DNA of 64,000 nucleotides from Yamagishiella unicocca (lineage: Eukaryota; Chlorophyta; Chlorophyceae; Chlamydomonadales; Volvocaceae). The DNA lies in contig BDSL01000017.1 of the NCBI GenBank assembly GCA_003116995.1, forward strand, positions 682,001-746,000, read 5' to 3'. Under the pieces are notes generated by a model. That model saw nothing but the letters and a program-made list of their open reading frames with translations. It was not told where the DNA came from and made no database searches. Shown piece by piece: positions 12,301-23,700 of the stretch; positions within the stretch are counted from its first letter, which is position 1, and each line of letters starts with the position of its first letter. Position numbers and translations under genes: made by a program.

Positions 12301-15300
12301 GACTGCGTGTTCTTGTAGTGGCGCCGTGGCTGGTCCTGCAGGTCTGCAGTACCCGTACAACGAGGCGCCGTACAGCGAGGCCGTATACAACCTTATCCGC
12401 TCTGGACACTCGGCATCCCCCCCTTCGTCCCCCCGCTTCTTGAAGGGGGTTACAAACAAAGAACCGGTAACTCGACTTGGGAGGTGTAGTGTGTGTGTGT
12501 GTGGGGGGGGGGGATACATAAAAGGACTGGTAACTCGACTTGGGGAGTGTAGCGGATGCACAGCCTTCGGACATCCGGACGCGCGCGCATGCTATTGGAC
12601 TAGGGTGGCCGGCCACAAAAATGGACGCAACGACGGTGGGTGCAGGGTGCCTCGCAGCTCCCCTCCAGGAACTCCACCTCTCCTCTCTCGGTTTGTCGGC
12701 CGTGGATTCGCGAATTCTCTTAGCAGATCCCCCACACGGGCCGTTGTCCCACCCACCTGCTGCGGCAGCAGCGGCTTTCGCGACTCGTCGAATCCCACCA
12801 GCCAGAACCGCGGGACCTGCAGGTCCAGGGAGGGAGGCAGGAGGGCGGGAGGGTGTAGGCGGGGGACCTGGAGGCGCGTCCCTCCACGCTTCGGCGGTGC
12901 TGACGGGTGGCGCGGCCGACCCCCTGACACCGGTGTCGGGTGGTGCTGCTGGGAGTTCTGCTGGGCGTTGCTGCTGCGGGTGCGGGTTGAAGGTCGACAG
13001 TGCTGATGCGGCTATGTTCGATGCGATTGCCGTTAACACCTACCCCGCCGCAGCAGCAGAGCCTACCAGGCGCTGCCTCCTCCGCACCTCAACACCCTCC
13101 CAGCCCCTGGCCCTCTTCAGCACGTCCCGCGCATCCCCTCCACTCGATGTCGTGTAACCAAGTCTTCTCGCCACCCCCTGTTCGGGTGTCTTCCCGTCAC
13201 CCCCCCCTCTCCCTAACTCGGTTCACTGGTATCCTCCCTCCCCTCCCCTCCCCGCTCCCTCCCTCCGCTCCCCCGGTCAACCGCCCCCTGCTGCCCACTT
13301 GCTGCCCACTTGGTGCCCCCTTCGCCACGCCGCAGGCGGCGGCGCCAGCGGCACCTGTCCATCACACCTCTGCCGGCCGCGCCGAACTGCCAGGACCACC
13401 AGCTGCCCCTCCAGCCGCTTCCTCTCGTGTGTGAGGTGCGCCTTCTCTCCCTCTTTCGACCCACAGGTCGCCGACCCGAATCAAGGCTTGGTCGAGTCTC
13501 CCGGTCACTCCACTGCCGGCCAGACATCACCCTTCCGCCCCTCTCCCCGTATTTTTGCCAACCCCCTTTGTTCCCGGTTTCCAAGTCCGTGACGACCCAC
13601 GGGCCTTCCTCACAAAACCCCCATGTTCCCTCCCCACGACCACCACCACCACCACCACCACACGCATATACACTTGCTGCACGCATTGCCATGTCTCGAC
13701 ACCAACCACCGGTACTATTTCCAACCCCGCCCTCCAGCTCGCCTGGTAGTACTGGTCGTACGTGATGTACAGGTCGTACGTACGGGTCCGTACGATGTTG
13801 TCGGCCGGCTCCTCTGCCCGCAGGTACCCGGCACCGGAGCCGCTGGGTGCGGCGGCCTGGAGGTTGGGTTGGCGGATGGTTTGGGTTGGGTTGGCCGTTG
13901 GATAGATTTGGGTCTGGGGTGGTTGTTGCACGGGTGGTTGAGTGGTGTATGGCACAGACGAGGGTGTCCGGATGAGGACCTTGCAAACCAGAAGCGAGCG
14001 CCCAGCCCCTCTGGACACAAAAAGCATCAAGGAGCAGACCGACGGCCGGGTGTTGTGCGCCCTGCCAGCAGCCCGACAACCCCCACCGCCCACACCGCCC
14101 AACGCTCGGTTCCCTGGCCTCTGTGATCTTTGGCCCGACGCGATACTGTCGGTAGCTGAGTCGGTAGTTGCGCGCCTGGCCCCCTGCCTCCTGTCCTCTG
14201 CACCCCTGCCTCCTGCCCTCACCGCCCCCTCCTGGCTCACCCCGCTGTGCCGTCCCTCCTGGCTCACCCTCCCTCCACCATGTTCCTCGAACCCTCCACC
14301 ATGTTGCGGAAGGGGCTGCTCGGCTCCCCCCCTCGCTCTACGTCCAAACATGCATCTCGACGCTACCCCGCTCCTTTCCTCGGCGCCCCACCCCTATCCC
14401 CGTCCGTCCTACACGGTTTTCCTTCATACACGGGGTTTTCATGCCACCCTGTCACCGTCCGTCCTACACGGTTTTCCATCATACACGCGTTTTTCATGCA
14501 ACCCTGTCCCCGCAGGCGCCCCGCCAAGCCCAGCTGGGTTCTGCCCTCTGTTTCCCAAGTCGCGCCACCAGGCGGTTTCGCCACGTCCCCCAAGCCCACT
14601 TTCCGGGTCTCCCTGTGGTCGATTCACTTATCTCTGTAATTGCCCGACCAACGGGTTTCATCTCGACCCACCCTCCCCCCCCACCACCACCGCCCTCAGT
14701 TTATCGGCCGTGGATTCGCGGATTCTCTTATACCCCCCCCTCCCCCAGCTCCTGCCATGTCATTCCCATAACGCCCCTGCAACCCCGCGCGTCCTCCCCG
14801 CTCAATCCCGCACCCCCCGGGGCCCGTCCCCAGCCAGCCCCCCAAATCGCCCAACCAATCCCACCTCGTCGTCACCCTCATTCAGCTCCAAGTCGGTAAT
14901 GTCGGGTATGGCGCCATCCTTGCCGCCGTCATCGGCGCCCTTGTCCCCCGCATCGTCGTCTATGGACGGGATCTCCTCCTGCCTGGCCGCCGAGGCGCTG
15001 GCGGTGGGGTCCTGATGAGTAGCCACCCAGCCCTCCTCGCCCTCCCCCTGGAGCGCAAACTCGCTGTTGGGGTTGTAGCCCTCGATATCCGTCGCGCGCT
15101 TGACGCACGGAACTGAAAAGGAGCAGGGCGGTCGCGATGGTGGGATCGTAGAGTAGGAGGCGGAAGATGGAGGAAGGGGGAGAGGGAGAGAGTAAGGGAG
15201 AGAGGGGCGGAGAGTTAGCGCGGGTCGACCGCACCGGCGGGACGGCCGCGAGGATGCTGGCAGAAGGTCGCACCGTTTCGCGTCACAAGGAACTGCTTGT

Positions 15301-15672
15301 CGGCTGGGAAGTAGGACCTCCGCTTCTTGGGGTCGCCGCCCTCCCTGTTGGGCGGCGCGTCCGGAAGCAGCGAGGAGCGCGTCAGCCTCGCGCCCTGACG
15401 AATGGGTCGCGTGCGTTCGCGCTAAGTCAACTCACCAGGACCAGGTTGGGCACGCATGGACCAAATATTCTCCAGCAGCAACAAATTCTTCCGGTGTTAG
15501 CACCTGCAATACAGCCCCAGAATGGCCCATCGAAATATACCCTCGGACAAGGGTTTTGGGTCTCGCAGGTACTACGCACCCGCTTCTCCTCAAATTGGCT
15601 CTTTGTTAGAGGTGGTGCAACAATCTCCACAGCTTGTTTGAACAACGTATGCAACGTGTGCTTGACGTTCAT
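9350..15672 (-). CDS. ATG3: Autophagy protein 3, E2-like ATG8-conjugating enzyme
   Basis: Nine exons join in phase (15580-15672, 15436-15503, 15274-15344, 14865-15112, 13743-13856, 12757-12816, 11086-11255, 9993-10043, 9350-9383) into 302 residues, close to the usual Atg3 length. Atg3 takes the ubiquitin-like Atg8 from Atg7 on a cysteine and passes it to phosphatidylethanolamine on the growing autophagosome membrane. Visible landmarks are [16 protein letters not shown] at the start, FLVTRNVPC, an acidic flexible loop (GDDE), [25 protein letters not shown], and the catalytic HPCRH with Cys251. The C-terminus is [13 protein letters not shown]. Intron 5 appears to use a GC donor (CAG|GCGAG), because only that join restores the conserved YYQ-VPR sequence. 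The long introns carry G-rich, module-bearing sequence. Identification is firm; the splice sites are by inspection. Confidence 0.95.
9450..9545 (+). repeat. Intron module B copy
   Basis: The module runs TTTCGAGGAAGACCCGTGG, then AACCGTTTAGAACAGACG, then ATGCATGCTGGAGAA. It lies in ATG3 intron 8 near the acceptor and is reverse-complemented relative to the gene. Other copies: 28396-28486 and 48285-48355 on +; 20010-20090 and 61822-61895 on -. Confidence 0.8.
9583..9640 (+). repeat. Intron module D copy
   Basis: Contains GAGAAGCCCCGGTTACACGA, then GACATAGGAAACGGAGGACA and AACTAGC. Longer copies lie at 34705-34840 and 48000-48130. Reverse copies begin with TGTCGTGTAACCGGGTC at 46453 and 47073, with variants at 13146, 30718 and 61951. 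Confidence 0.75.
10906..10986 (-). repeat. Intron module A copy
   Basis: Reverse complement of the module containing ACGGGACAGGATAGTTGGCG and GTCGTCGGACACCAAT. It lies just downstream of the donor of ATG3 exon 7, in the sense orientation for that gene. Confidence 0.8.
10995..11110 (-). repeat. Direct duplication of the ATG3 exon 7 end, flanking a module fragment
   Basis: About 34 bp covering the last bases of exon 7 and its splice donor (11075-11108) recurs 80 bp away at 10995-11028 with one visible difference. That change turns the donor GTGAGT into GGGAGT. The 45 bp between the copies is a module B fragment (TTTCGAGGAAGACC on the gene strand). Confidence 0.8.
11696..12243. repeat. 20 bp minisatellite with 240 bp higher-order repeat, in ATG3 intron 6
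   Basis: About 27 head-to-tail copies of a 20 bp unit near GACAGGTTCAGGGTTTTGCG. Variants (TTTA, TCCA, TTCA; GCG, GTG, TCGCG) recur in the same order after 220 bp and again after 240 bp. This gives a higher-order unit of 11-12 monomers present about twice. The TTTAGGGTTTTG core resembles the algal telomere repeat. Frames that run through the array are artefacts. Confidence 0.95.
12446..12600 (+). repeat. Intron module C, two tandem copies
   Basis: Each copy has AAAGAACCGGTAACTCGACT (or a close variant) followed by GTGTAG; the second continues into GGATGCACAGCCTTCGGACA. Related copies lie at 10086-10130, 34498-34560, 44178-44260 and 48196-48242 on +. Reverse copies lie near 10870, 30657, 52278 and 63857. 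Confidence 0.75.
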
Positions 15673-17628
15673 GCTGAATTCCGCGTAAGCTGTGCTGAAT
15701 TCCGCGAAAGGGGTGCCCGTTAAAGTGAATATGACTGTCTTAATGTAGGAAAAGGTGCAAAGTAATTGGTAAGATGTCAGTTATCGGACAGGTAGGGCCC
15801 CAAGCGCGGACTTTCAAGGGTCAAGCTCCCAGCCCCCGATGAACTGGATGTAATGTCCCGGCAACAATAACCGCCAATGATGAAGGTTTGACTTCTCTTT
15901 GCACCAGACCTGCCTTGAGGCATTCAAGGGCCAAAGCCATGTACGGTCGTTCGATGCACAACAATCAGCTTTACGTCATTCTCTGGGCCGCGGTTCCCTG
16001 TGTCTAGCTTCCAATTCTGTCCCCGTCCAGATTTGCATGTGTCCTGTCATCAAACCATCTCGTGACCATCTTTTTGCTTCGTGCAACCTTGGCGCCCAAG
16101 GCAGGCCCCTCCATTGCTCGGTTTTTACGGCAAGGACGTTGGTGCCAGAAGGTCTGAGGATCCCCGCCCTTCCAGTTCCACCGAGTACGCTGCTGAAACC
16201 GTGCAAATCCCCTCACACGCACCCCTCCCAGCATGTCTGTCCAGCAGGATCAAGCTCATTACTCCAATCGACAACACACAGCTCCTTGCCGGGGCAATCA
16301 AAGGCCGCCGAGCGGTTTCGACAAAGGGAACATCGCGTCCGCACCCACAACTACGTTTCCAGGTTCTTACATGAATCAAGGCTCTGGCGCCGAATACACA
16401 ACAGCGGACGTGTCCCATCCACCTTCCGAGCAATGTTACACAAAGCCGAAGCCAAACTTGCTAGCGTTGGCTAGAGCCTCGCCCCATTCGCTCCGACGCT
16501 CTCCATCCCGTACAGCCTACCTACGGCCCCAAACGACCAAACTGTGCTCACTTAACCAGCAATTCCAGTGTTGTGACCGACATCGGGAGAGCTACTACGG
16601 CCTGGTCCTTGGCGTACTAGGCCGGCCGGTCCAGACGCAGCACCGTAGTCCTAGCGGCTCAGCGGTAAATTATCACGTCCGCAACAGGAGCAGCATTAGC
16701 AGCGGAACATTTGAGACAACTAGATGCCTGCGCCGCCGCTCCGCACCCCATAACCCCCTAACCCACCCCGCCCAGCCCACCTTCCAATCCCCTAACCTCT
16801 GCTACTGCACTTAAAAGGGGCCCGCCCGCCCACATGCGCAACTATGCCATAGTCGAATATGTTCATGCCCCACAACCCACGGCACGCACGCCACGGCGCG
16901 ACACCACGCATGTACGGCACCCACGCTTTCAGTATACACATGAGCTCGGGCGCACGCTCGCACGCTCGCTCTCCGTCTGGCCTCCTCCTCACTGCGGAGG
17001 AGCTTTTTCAGCAGCGCAGCTGTGTCAGGACCGCCCCCCCGGCTTATCATCCGTCACACCCCGGGGGCCCCCACGCGCGCAGGCAGGCCTGCCGCTGCAC
17101 ATGTTACCGCCTGGCCTTAGGCCCGGACCCAATGGGAGATATTTTGAGTGACCGGTCGAGGTCTGGCCGCTCGTCACCGTCCTCTTGCTCCTGCATTCGG
17201 CAGGCCCGGGTTCAGCAGTATGTGGTTAAGTGGGGTAGCACTCCCTATGAAACGTACTCAACGGAGAGAGCATGCGTTAACCAGGCGTCTGTGCCAGTAC
17301 GTTGCGGAAAGGCGCCGGGTGGGCTTCACGTTGTCCTATGCCAGTTGCATTACAACAAATTTCGACATTCCTGGTACATGGCTGCTGGCCCCTCCCTTGT
17401 AACCCTACACCACATGCCGCGCGTAACTGAATAGCACGCCATGCGCACCTAGTAGGCTGAGCAGCTGCCGCAGAATTTCAATATACGCCGTGCTGAATCA
17501 GCTGCACAACCAACCCCTTTGGCAATGCGGACACAATGCTTAGGCGCAGACGCCCAAGTCTGGGTCGCCTTCGGGTGTCATCCCGGACGCACGTGATGAG
17601 TTGCACACGCCCGATCCCCAGAGCTCAC
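15673..17628. other. Intergenic: ATG3 upstream and ARL2BP-like downstream region
   Basis: This stretch is less GC-biased than its neighbours and has no recognisable gene. It should hold the ATG3 promoter next to 15672 and the 3' untranslated region of the ARL2BP-like gene. Open frames of up to about 190 codons show no recognisable motif, and I did not call them. Confidence 0.5.
17350..17354 (-). terminator. Candidate TGTAA polyadenylation signal
   Basis: TGTAA on the - strand, about 275 nt past the stop of the ARL2BP-like gene. TGTAA is the usual signal in Chlamydomonas-type algae. The short motif makes this tentative. Confidence 0.4.
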
Positions 17629-18405
17629 TTATCTCCAGGCGTTTCGTTTCGGAATCTGCACTGCGTTGCGCTTGCGCACCTCGACGTATACACGCAGGGG
17701 CGTGCAGTTGATTTGGAAAGAGGGACCCTCGTGCGTGTCACGCTTGTAGGACAGCATGACCTCCTTAAAGGCTTCGAAATCCGCTAAGGATAGCAGAAGG
17801 TCAAAGACTTCGGACATAAGGTTGTCCTTGTGCGACTCAAGAAGCACCATGAACTCCTGCATGCTGAACCCTGGGACCGCCTTCTGCAGCTTGCGGTCAA
17901 TGGTGCTTTCCACCAGCTCCGTGTACTTGCTGAATACGTCAGTGTAGATCAACTTGTTCTCGTCCGAATCCTGCGGGCGGTGCAGGAAAAGTAACACCGG
18001 AAGTGCCGCGGGCGCGTTCGGTCCAGCAGTGCGCACCTCGAAGTGTTGGCAGTTCTCCCGACAGAAGTTCTCCCTGAGGTCTTCGAACTCTTGGTCCATC
18101 AGGACATCTGTAAAATGCAAATTACAATCAGCGGCGCCCTCCTAGACCTGCTGAGAGCAAACACACCTTCAAGCGCCCCTACAATGCTGTCGAACCGCCG
18201 TGACTCGACGCTGAGCTTGCTGCCATCGTCTACAATGTCGATCTCGTCTTCTTCCCCTTCAGCCTACATCATTGAGAAATCGTGTTAACCCCAGTCACGC
18301 CGGCTGGGCCTCACGCATTGCGGAACGCACCATCGGCTCGCCGTCGCACAGGTCCACATCCTCATCGTTCATGTCATCATTGCCTGCGATACAACCCATT
18401 CCCAT
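17629..18405 (-). CDS. ARL2-binding protein (BART domain)
   Basis: Three exons (18331-18405, 18167-18263, 17629-18107) join in phase to about 216 residues. The BART domain spans roughly residues 48-165, starting RRFDSIVGALEDVLMDQEFE and continuing NKLIYTDVFSKYTELVE, GFSMQEFMVLLESHKD and ADFEAFKEVMLSYKRD. This all-helical domain binds the GTP form of ARL2/ARL3 small GTPases. In animals ARL2BP is linked to mitochondria and cilia. A role at the basal body or flagellum is plausible in an alga but is inference. The exon 1 start is uncertain. 18405 is the nearest upstream ATG in frame, but an AG at the start of the GCAATGATG sequence could be an acceptor, making the later MNDEDVDL the start. Introns are short and lack the G-run modules. 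Confidence 0.88.
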
Positions 18406-20773
18406 ACAACTGATAAGGAAATGGCCAAAACTGCGGCTTGGAACGTTCTGAGTCCAGACCTTTGGGCGGCATTCTGGGCAGCTCCTGCGGCCAGCGAGCT
18501 CCAATAGTCTGAACGCCTAGACGGCACCCTCTCAGGCCGAAGTTTTATCTTCTAGCACGAACGGCAGGAACTGTTGCCTGTCCCTTGCAAAGCAGCGCCC
18601 ATCAGAGGTGGTTTTTGGAGCTGCACTGTCGGTAGTGAAGGCCGCAAGCAAGATAGTTGATGAGAGCTGCTGTATAATTGCCAAGCGCGTGACTTAATGA
18701 TGTATTGCTGGTTGCTGCATTTGCATTGCGATGCCCGCATTGCCCGCGCGTAAAGAAGCAATCCAGCATCAACTTCTACAGCACAACCAAGACCTCCACA
18801 CTGCAACACATCGCCACATACGCTGTGATCGCATACTGGTCTATAAGCACACGCTTCCTATGCCGCCAAACTGACATGTTATTCGCTCTCATACCATCCT
18901 GGCCTTTTACTATTCGTCCTGCACCCGGTACCACCCTGCTGCAGAACACACGAACTCCAAAATGGAAGCGGATCCCTTCTTAAGGATCAGAAAGAGACAG
19001 TAATGCTAGGGAGCCACGGTGGCAGTTCGTCATGGCAGGCCCTCCTGCCGTTTTGCATGCGGCTGTGATGCTCTGTCCTACAGAAAACCCTATCTTGTAC
19101 AAGAGCCAGCATTGGCCATGATTCCTCACGTACCCGTCACGCATTGGTTGGGACACTGTCGGGCACATCAAGGTCGAGGCTCGAGGGTCCCGATCAACAG
19201 GCAGACATGCATGCAAGCGGGTGACCCTTCGCGACAATTTGCGTGCCCACGAAGTCTGTCTCCACCCACTTCATAGCTCGATCCTCGGCGCCCACCCATG
19301 GCCGTACCGTGACGGTGACGGAAGGAACGAGCGCACAGGGATCAGGGAAGCACGGTGCTGCTTTGGCTGCCATCCGGGTCAGCGGAATTCAGTACTCTGG
19401 TACTCTGGCATGGAGGCTAAATCCGTGTCCCAGGGGCACTCGAACAAACGGACTGTGACTCGAGTCACGATTTGTTCCAACCGACCGGTGTCGTCAAGAG
19501 CCTACAGGTCGGAGGGATGTGCGGAGGCGAGGCGGCCGGGGGGGCTTGTTGCCTGGGTCGCCTCGTGCTGCGCGCTGCCGCGGCTGGAACCTAGGGTGCG
19601 ACTTGGGGGACCAAGGCCATGAGAAGGTGAAATCCACATGTTCCTCCACAAGGCATGGCGGTGGGGCGTTCCTCTGAACGAGCTGGGAACGGCTGTGATC
19701 GATTAGGGCATGATGCGGCGACGGCTCACCGGATGCGACCGCTCGGGACGGTCCCCCCCCCCGCTGTCCTTGTCGTGTCAACGGGTTTTATATCACCCGC
19801 CGCTGGGTGGCGTTGTAAAAAGCTCTGCGGGCGGCTAGTTGCCTAGCCAGCTAGGTGGATGGGCAGCATAGGAGACCAAGGCGCGCGGCGCTTCGCATTC
19901 TGGCATGGGAGCGAATCGCTGGCGGCGGACTCGCAGTGCTCTGTGCTTGCAGCCGCAGCCCTTTGGGCGCGTACACCACCGAAACACATCACCCCACCTC
20001 ACCCCACATCACCCAAGTTCTCCAGCATGCATCTCGAAACGTCTGTCCTAAACGGTTTTCCTCGCATCCACGGGTCTTCCTCGCAACCTCACCCCACCTC
20101 GTCTCACGCGGCAAAAGGGCACCTTCCCAGCTTCGTGCTGCTGTCGGTACGACATCCCTGTCACAGTGCCGCTGGGCGCGGGGTACGATAACGTGGCCCT
20201 GCCTCCGGTCGACAACCGCAGGCCACCCAGGGTCTGGGTCCGGGAAGGTGTGCCGACCTTCGGGCCTTCCCTCAGCCCTCAGGTCCCCAACCCCACCACA
20301 ACGCACCACAGGAGGGATGGACGTACGCTTGGACGATTGTCCCCTTCCTGATGCCCCCCTGATGCCCCCCTGATGGCCCCCTGATGCCCCCATGATGCCC
20401 CCCTGATGGCCCCCTTGATGTCCCCAACTCCCAAGCAACGCCTCTTTCCAGGCCTTACATCAGCCAGATCCGCAAGGCATCTCGTCGCTTGCGCGGACAT
20501 GATCAATGCCACCCCGCCAGCAATGCTAATTTCCCCGCCACTACCACGACCACGACAGATAGTGGGCCCCATTACCCGGCTATACCCCCCGTTCACCCCA
20601 AGCGCTGCTATACCCGCTGTACCCGCTGTATACCTGCTATAACCGCTGCTATACCCCCCCTTCACCCCAAACGCCGCGAGGCAGGCAGGTGCCAGCGCCG
20701 CTGTTCCCAGCCGCCCATGCAGTTCCAGATATCGGATCCAAGATCGCCGCTCATGCACGCGCGATCTCAGATC
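18406..20773. other. Intergenic between the ARL2BP-like gene and ERA
   Basis: No recognisable gene. It contains a reverse copy of intron module B at about 20010-20090 and an 11 bp CCCTGATGCCC tandem stretch at 20347-20420. Because module B is otherwise intronic in this window, an unrecognised intron-containing transcript may cross 19.8-20.4 kb. I could not find exons to support it. Confidence 0.45.
20455..20459 (-). terminator. Candidate TGTAA polyadenylation signal of ERA
   Basis: TGTAA on the - strand, about 315 nt after the ERA stop codon. Position and motif fit, but the motif is short. Confidence 0.4.
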
Positions 20774-23700
20774 TCAGATCATCATGGGGTTGAAGTAGCC
20801 GTACTTGTTGAGCGCATCCTTGTCGTCACGCCAGCCCTTGTCCACCTGCGCGCGGGTCGGTGGGTCGGTGGGTCGGCGAGTGACCCACTCGTCACAAAAT
20901 CCAATACACACATGCAAACCTCCCCTCCTCCCCCTTTCTACCCGCCCCCCCGGGACGAGTTTATACTCGGACACGGGTTTTCCGGTCCCCCTGGAACTTC
21001 TATCCACCCCATCTCTCCCCCCATCTCTCGCCCCATCTCTCCTCCCGACCTCTCCCCCCATCTCCCGCCCCGATCTCTCCCCCCATCTCCCGCCCCATCT
21101 CCCCCCATCTCCCGTCCCATCTCCCTCCATCTCCCGCCCCATCTCCCCCCCTCTCTCCCCCCACCTGCACCGACAGCTCCAGGTACACCTCGCGCTCCAG
21201 GAACACCTCGATCTCCCGCCGCGCCGCCTCCCCGATCCGCCGCAACATGGTGCCGTTGGCCCCGATGAGGATGCCCTTCTGGCTCTCCTTCTCTACGACG
21301 ATCTCGGCGGCAACGTAATCCTTCCTGTTGCGCCGCTCCGTGAACTGCGTGATGAGCACCTGGGGGGCGGCGGGTGGGGGACAAGGAGGGGGATAAGGAG
21401 GGGGGGAGAGGAGGGGGATAAGGAGGGGGTTTGATCAGAGAATCCGCGGGGATAAGGAGGGGTTGGCATAAAAACCGCTTACGCGACGGGACAGGATAGT
21501 TGGCGCATGTTCGTCGGACACCAATTTTGTGGGCGCATGCTGGAGCACTGGGACTGACTACCGGCAAACCTGTGGAGGGGAAGGTGGGGGTATGAGGGGA
21601 TGCAGGCTGCGCTGCTGGCTGCGAGCGGAGCTGTCAGGGGCTCACCTGGGTGCAGTACGGCACCTCCTGGTCGCAGTGCAGGAAGACCTGGGGGGTTGGG
21701 GTAGCGGGGGGTTAGGGCGGGGGGGTGGGGTGAGGGGGGTTGGGGTGAGGGGGGGTGGGTGAGGGGGGTGGGTGAGGGGAGTTGGGGTGAGGGGGGTTGG
21801 GGTTGGGGGCGAGTCGCCCAGGGGGTGGAGAAAGGCCCGGTTACAGGGGGTGGGAGGTAGGAGGGCGTTGCAGCTTACGCCTTCATACATCGGGTGTGGC
21901 CTGAGCCCCCACACGCCGGGGCGGGGGGCCGGCAGGTAGGGGCGGCCGAAAGGAAACCCTTAAAGATCAAACTTGTGTTGGCCACCCTTTTCCCTCTCCG
22001 TTCCGACTCTCCCCTGGCATTCCCCCCCTCCTGCACCCCGGTCGTACCATAAGGCCCCCGCATGCAGCGCATGGGCACGCCAGCCCGCCAGCCGGCCTCC
22101 CCCTTTTTCGACCTCCCTTCCACCCCTGGCCCGCCTGCATCACGTCGGCCCCCGTCCCCGCCCCCGCCTCCGCCCTACCTGCCCTACCAGCCCCCGCTCC
22201 ACTCGCCCCCACCTGCCCCCACCCGCCCCCACCCCACCTGCTCTCGGACGCACTCCGCCACAAAGAACCGCTCCGGCTGCTCCGAGACGATGCTCTGAGG
22301 GGCAGTGAGGAGGCGGTGTTGAGGGTTTTAGGGCGGGCTGGTATAAGAGCGGATCGAGGGGGATGGATGGATGGAGCGAGGGAGAGAGGGAGGGAGGGAG
22401 GGAGGGAGCGAGGGAGCGGATAGGCCAGCTAGACGGTACTCGACCGGTTTTGGAGAGCGGGGAGCAGGTGGGGTGGGGGCAGAGGCGGAGGCCGTCGTTG
22501 TGGCTGCCGCCTAGACCTCTTCGCACCATCCACCGCCGCCTAACCCTCTCCGCATCATCCACTGCCTCTCCCAGATCCTACACCGCCTCCCCCTGCTGTA
22601 TGTGCTGCCCCCCGGCCGCTGCCTCCCCCAGATCCTCCCCCCCCTTGCTCTCCACGCCCCCGCCACTGCTCACTTCTCCCTCCCGCTCCTTCCGCTACCG
22701 CTGCTGCCTCTGCTACTGCTGCCGCCACTGCTGCCGCCACTGCTGCCGCCACTGCTGCCCCCACTGCTACTGCTATTGCTACCGCCACTGCTGAGTTCTG
22801 CTACTGCTGCTACTGCTGCCGCCACTGCTACTGCCGCTGCTGCTGCTACGGCCCCACCTTGGAGTACAGGGAGGGTCCCTCGGGCAGCCGCGACACCGCC
22901 CAGGCCCGGACCGCCTCCAGCCCGTCCCGCCGCTCAGCAGACCCCAGGAACACCTGGCGCAGGGGGGGAGAGAAGCGGGGGGGAGGGGGTTGTAAAGGAA
23001 ACCCGCGTACGAAAGCAAACCCGTAAAAATAACGGAGGGCGGAGGGAGTTCCGAGGATGGAAGGCACGATAGGGAGAAAATAAGGCCCGGGGGAGAGATC
23101 GAGGATGGAAGGCACGGTAGGGAGCAAATAAGGCCCGGGAGAGAGATCGACGCTTACAGGAGGTAGCCGGTGAGCGCAGCAGCAGCGGGTTGGGGTTGCA
23201 AGGAAAACGCGGGTTGGGGTTGCAAGGAAAATGCGGGTTGGGGTTGCAAGGAAAATGCGGGTTGGGGTTGCAAGGAAAACGCGGGTGGGTGAGGCCCGGA
23301 GGGGCAGGCGGGGGTTGGTGGGGCCCGGAGGGACAGGTGCGGATGTGCTCCCCCCCCCTCGGCCTCACACCCAATCTCTCCACGTCCGGCCGGGAGAGAC
23401 GCACACTTTCTCCGCCGCTCAGCGCCCCCCCGCCCCTCCCGACCCGCCCTGATTCCTCCCCTCCCCGAACACCACGAGTGAGCCCCTCCCTGGTGTCCCG
23501 CCATCCACTCCGGAGGTTGAAGCGCCCTCGCTCCCTACGGATGCGCGCGACCCCGGCCCGGCCAGTGAAGAGGCGCCCCAGCATTAAGCCCTCCTGGCGT
23601 CCACACATGCGCACCTGCTCCGCCTTGCAGTTCTCCATGTACCAATCCTTCAGCTCCTGGATCTCGTCTTCGGTCAGGAGGTCCGTTTTGTTGAGCAGCA

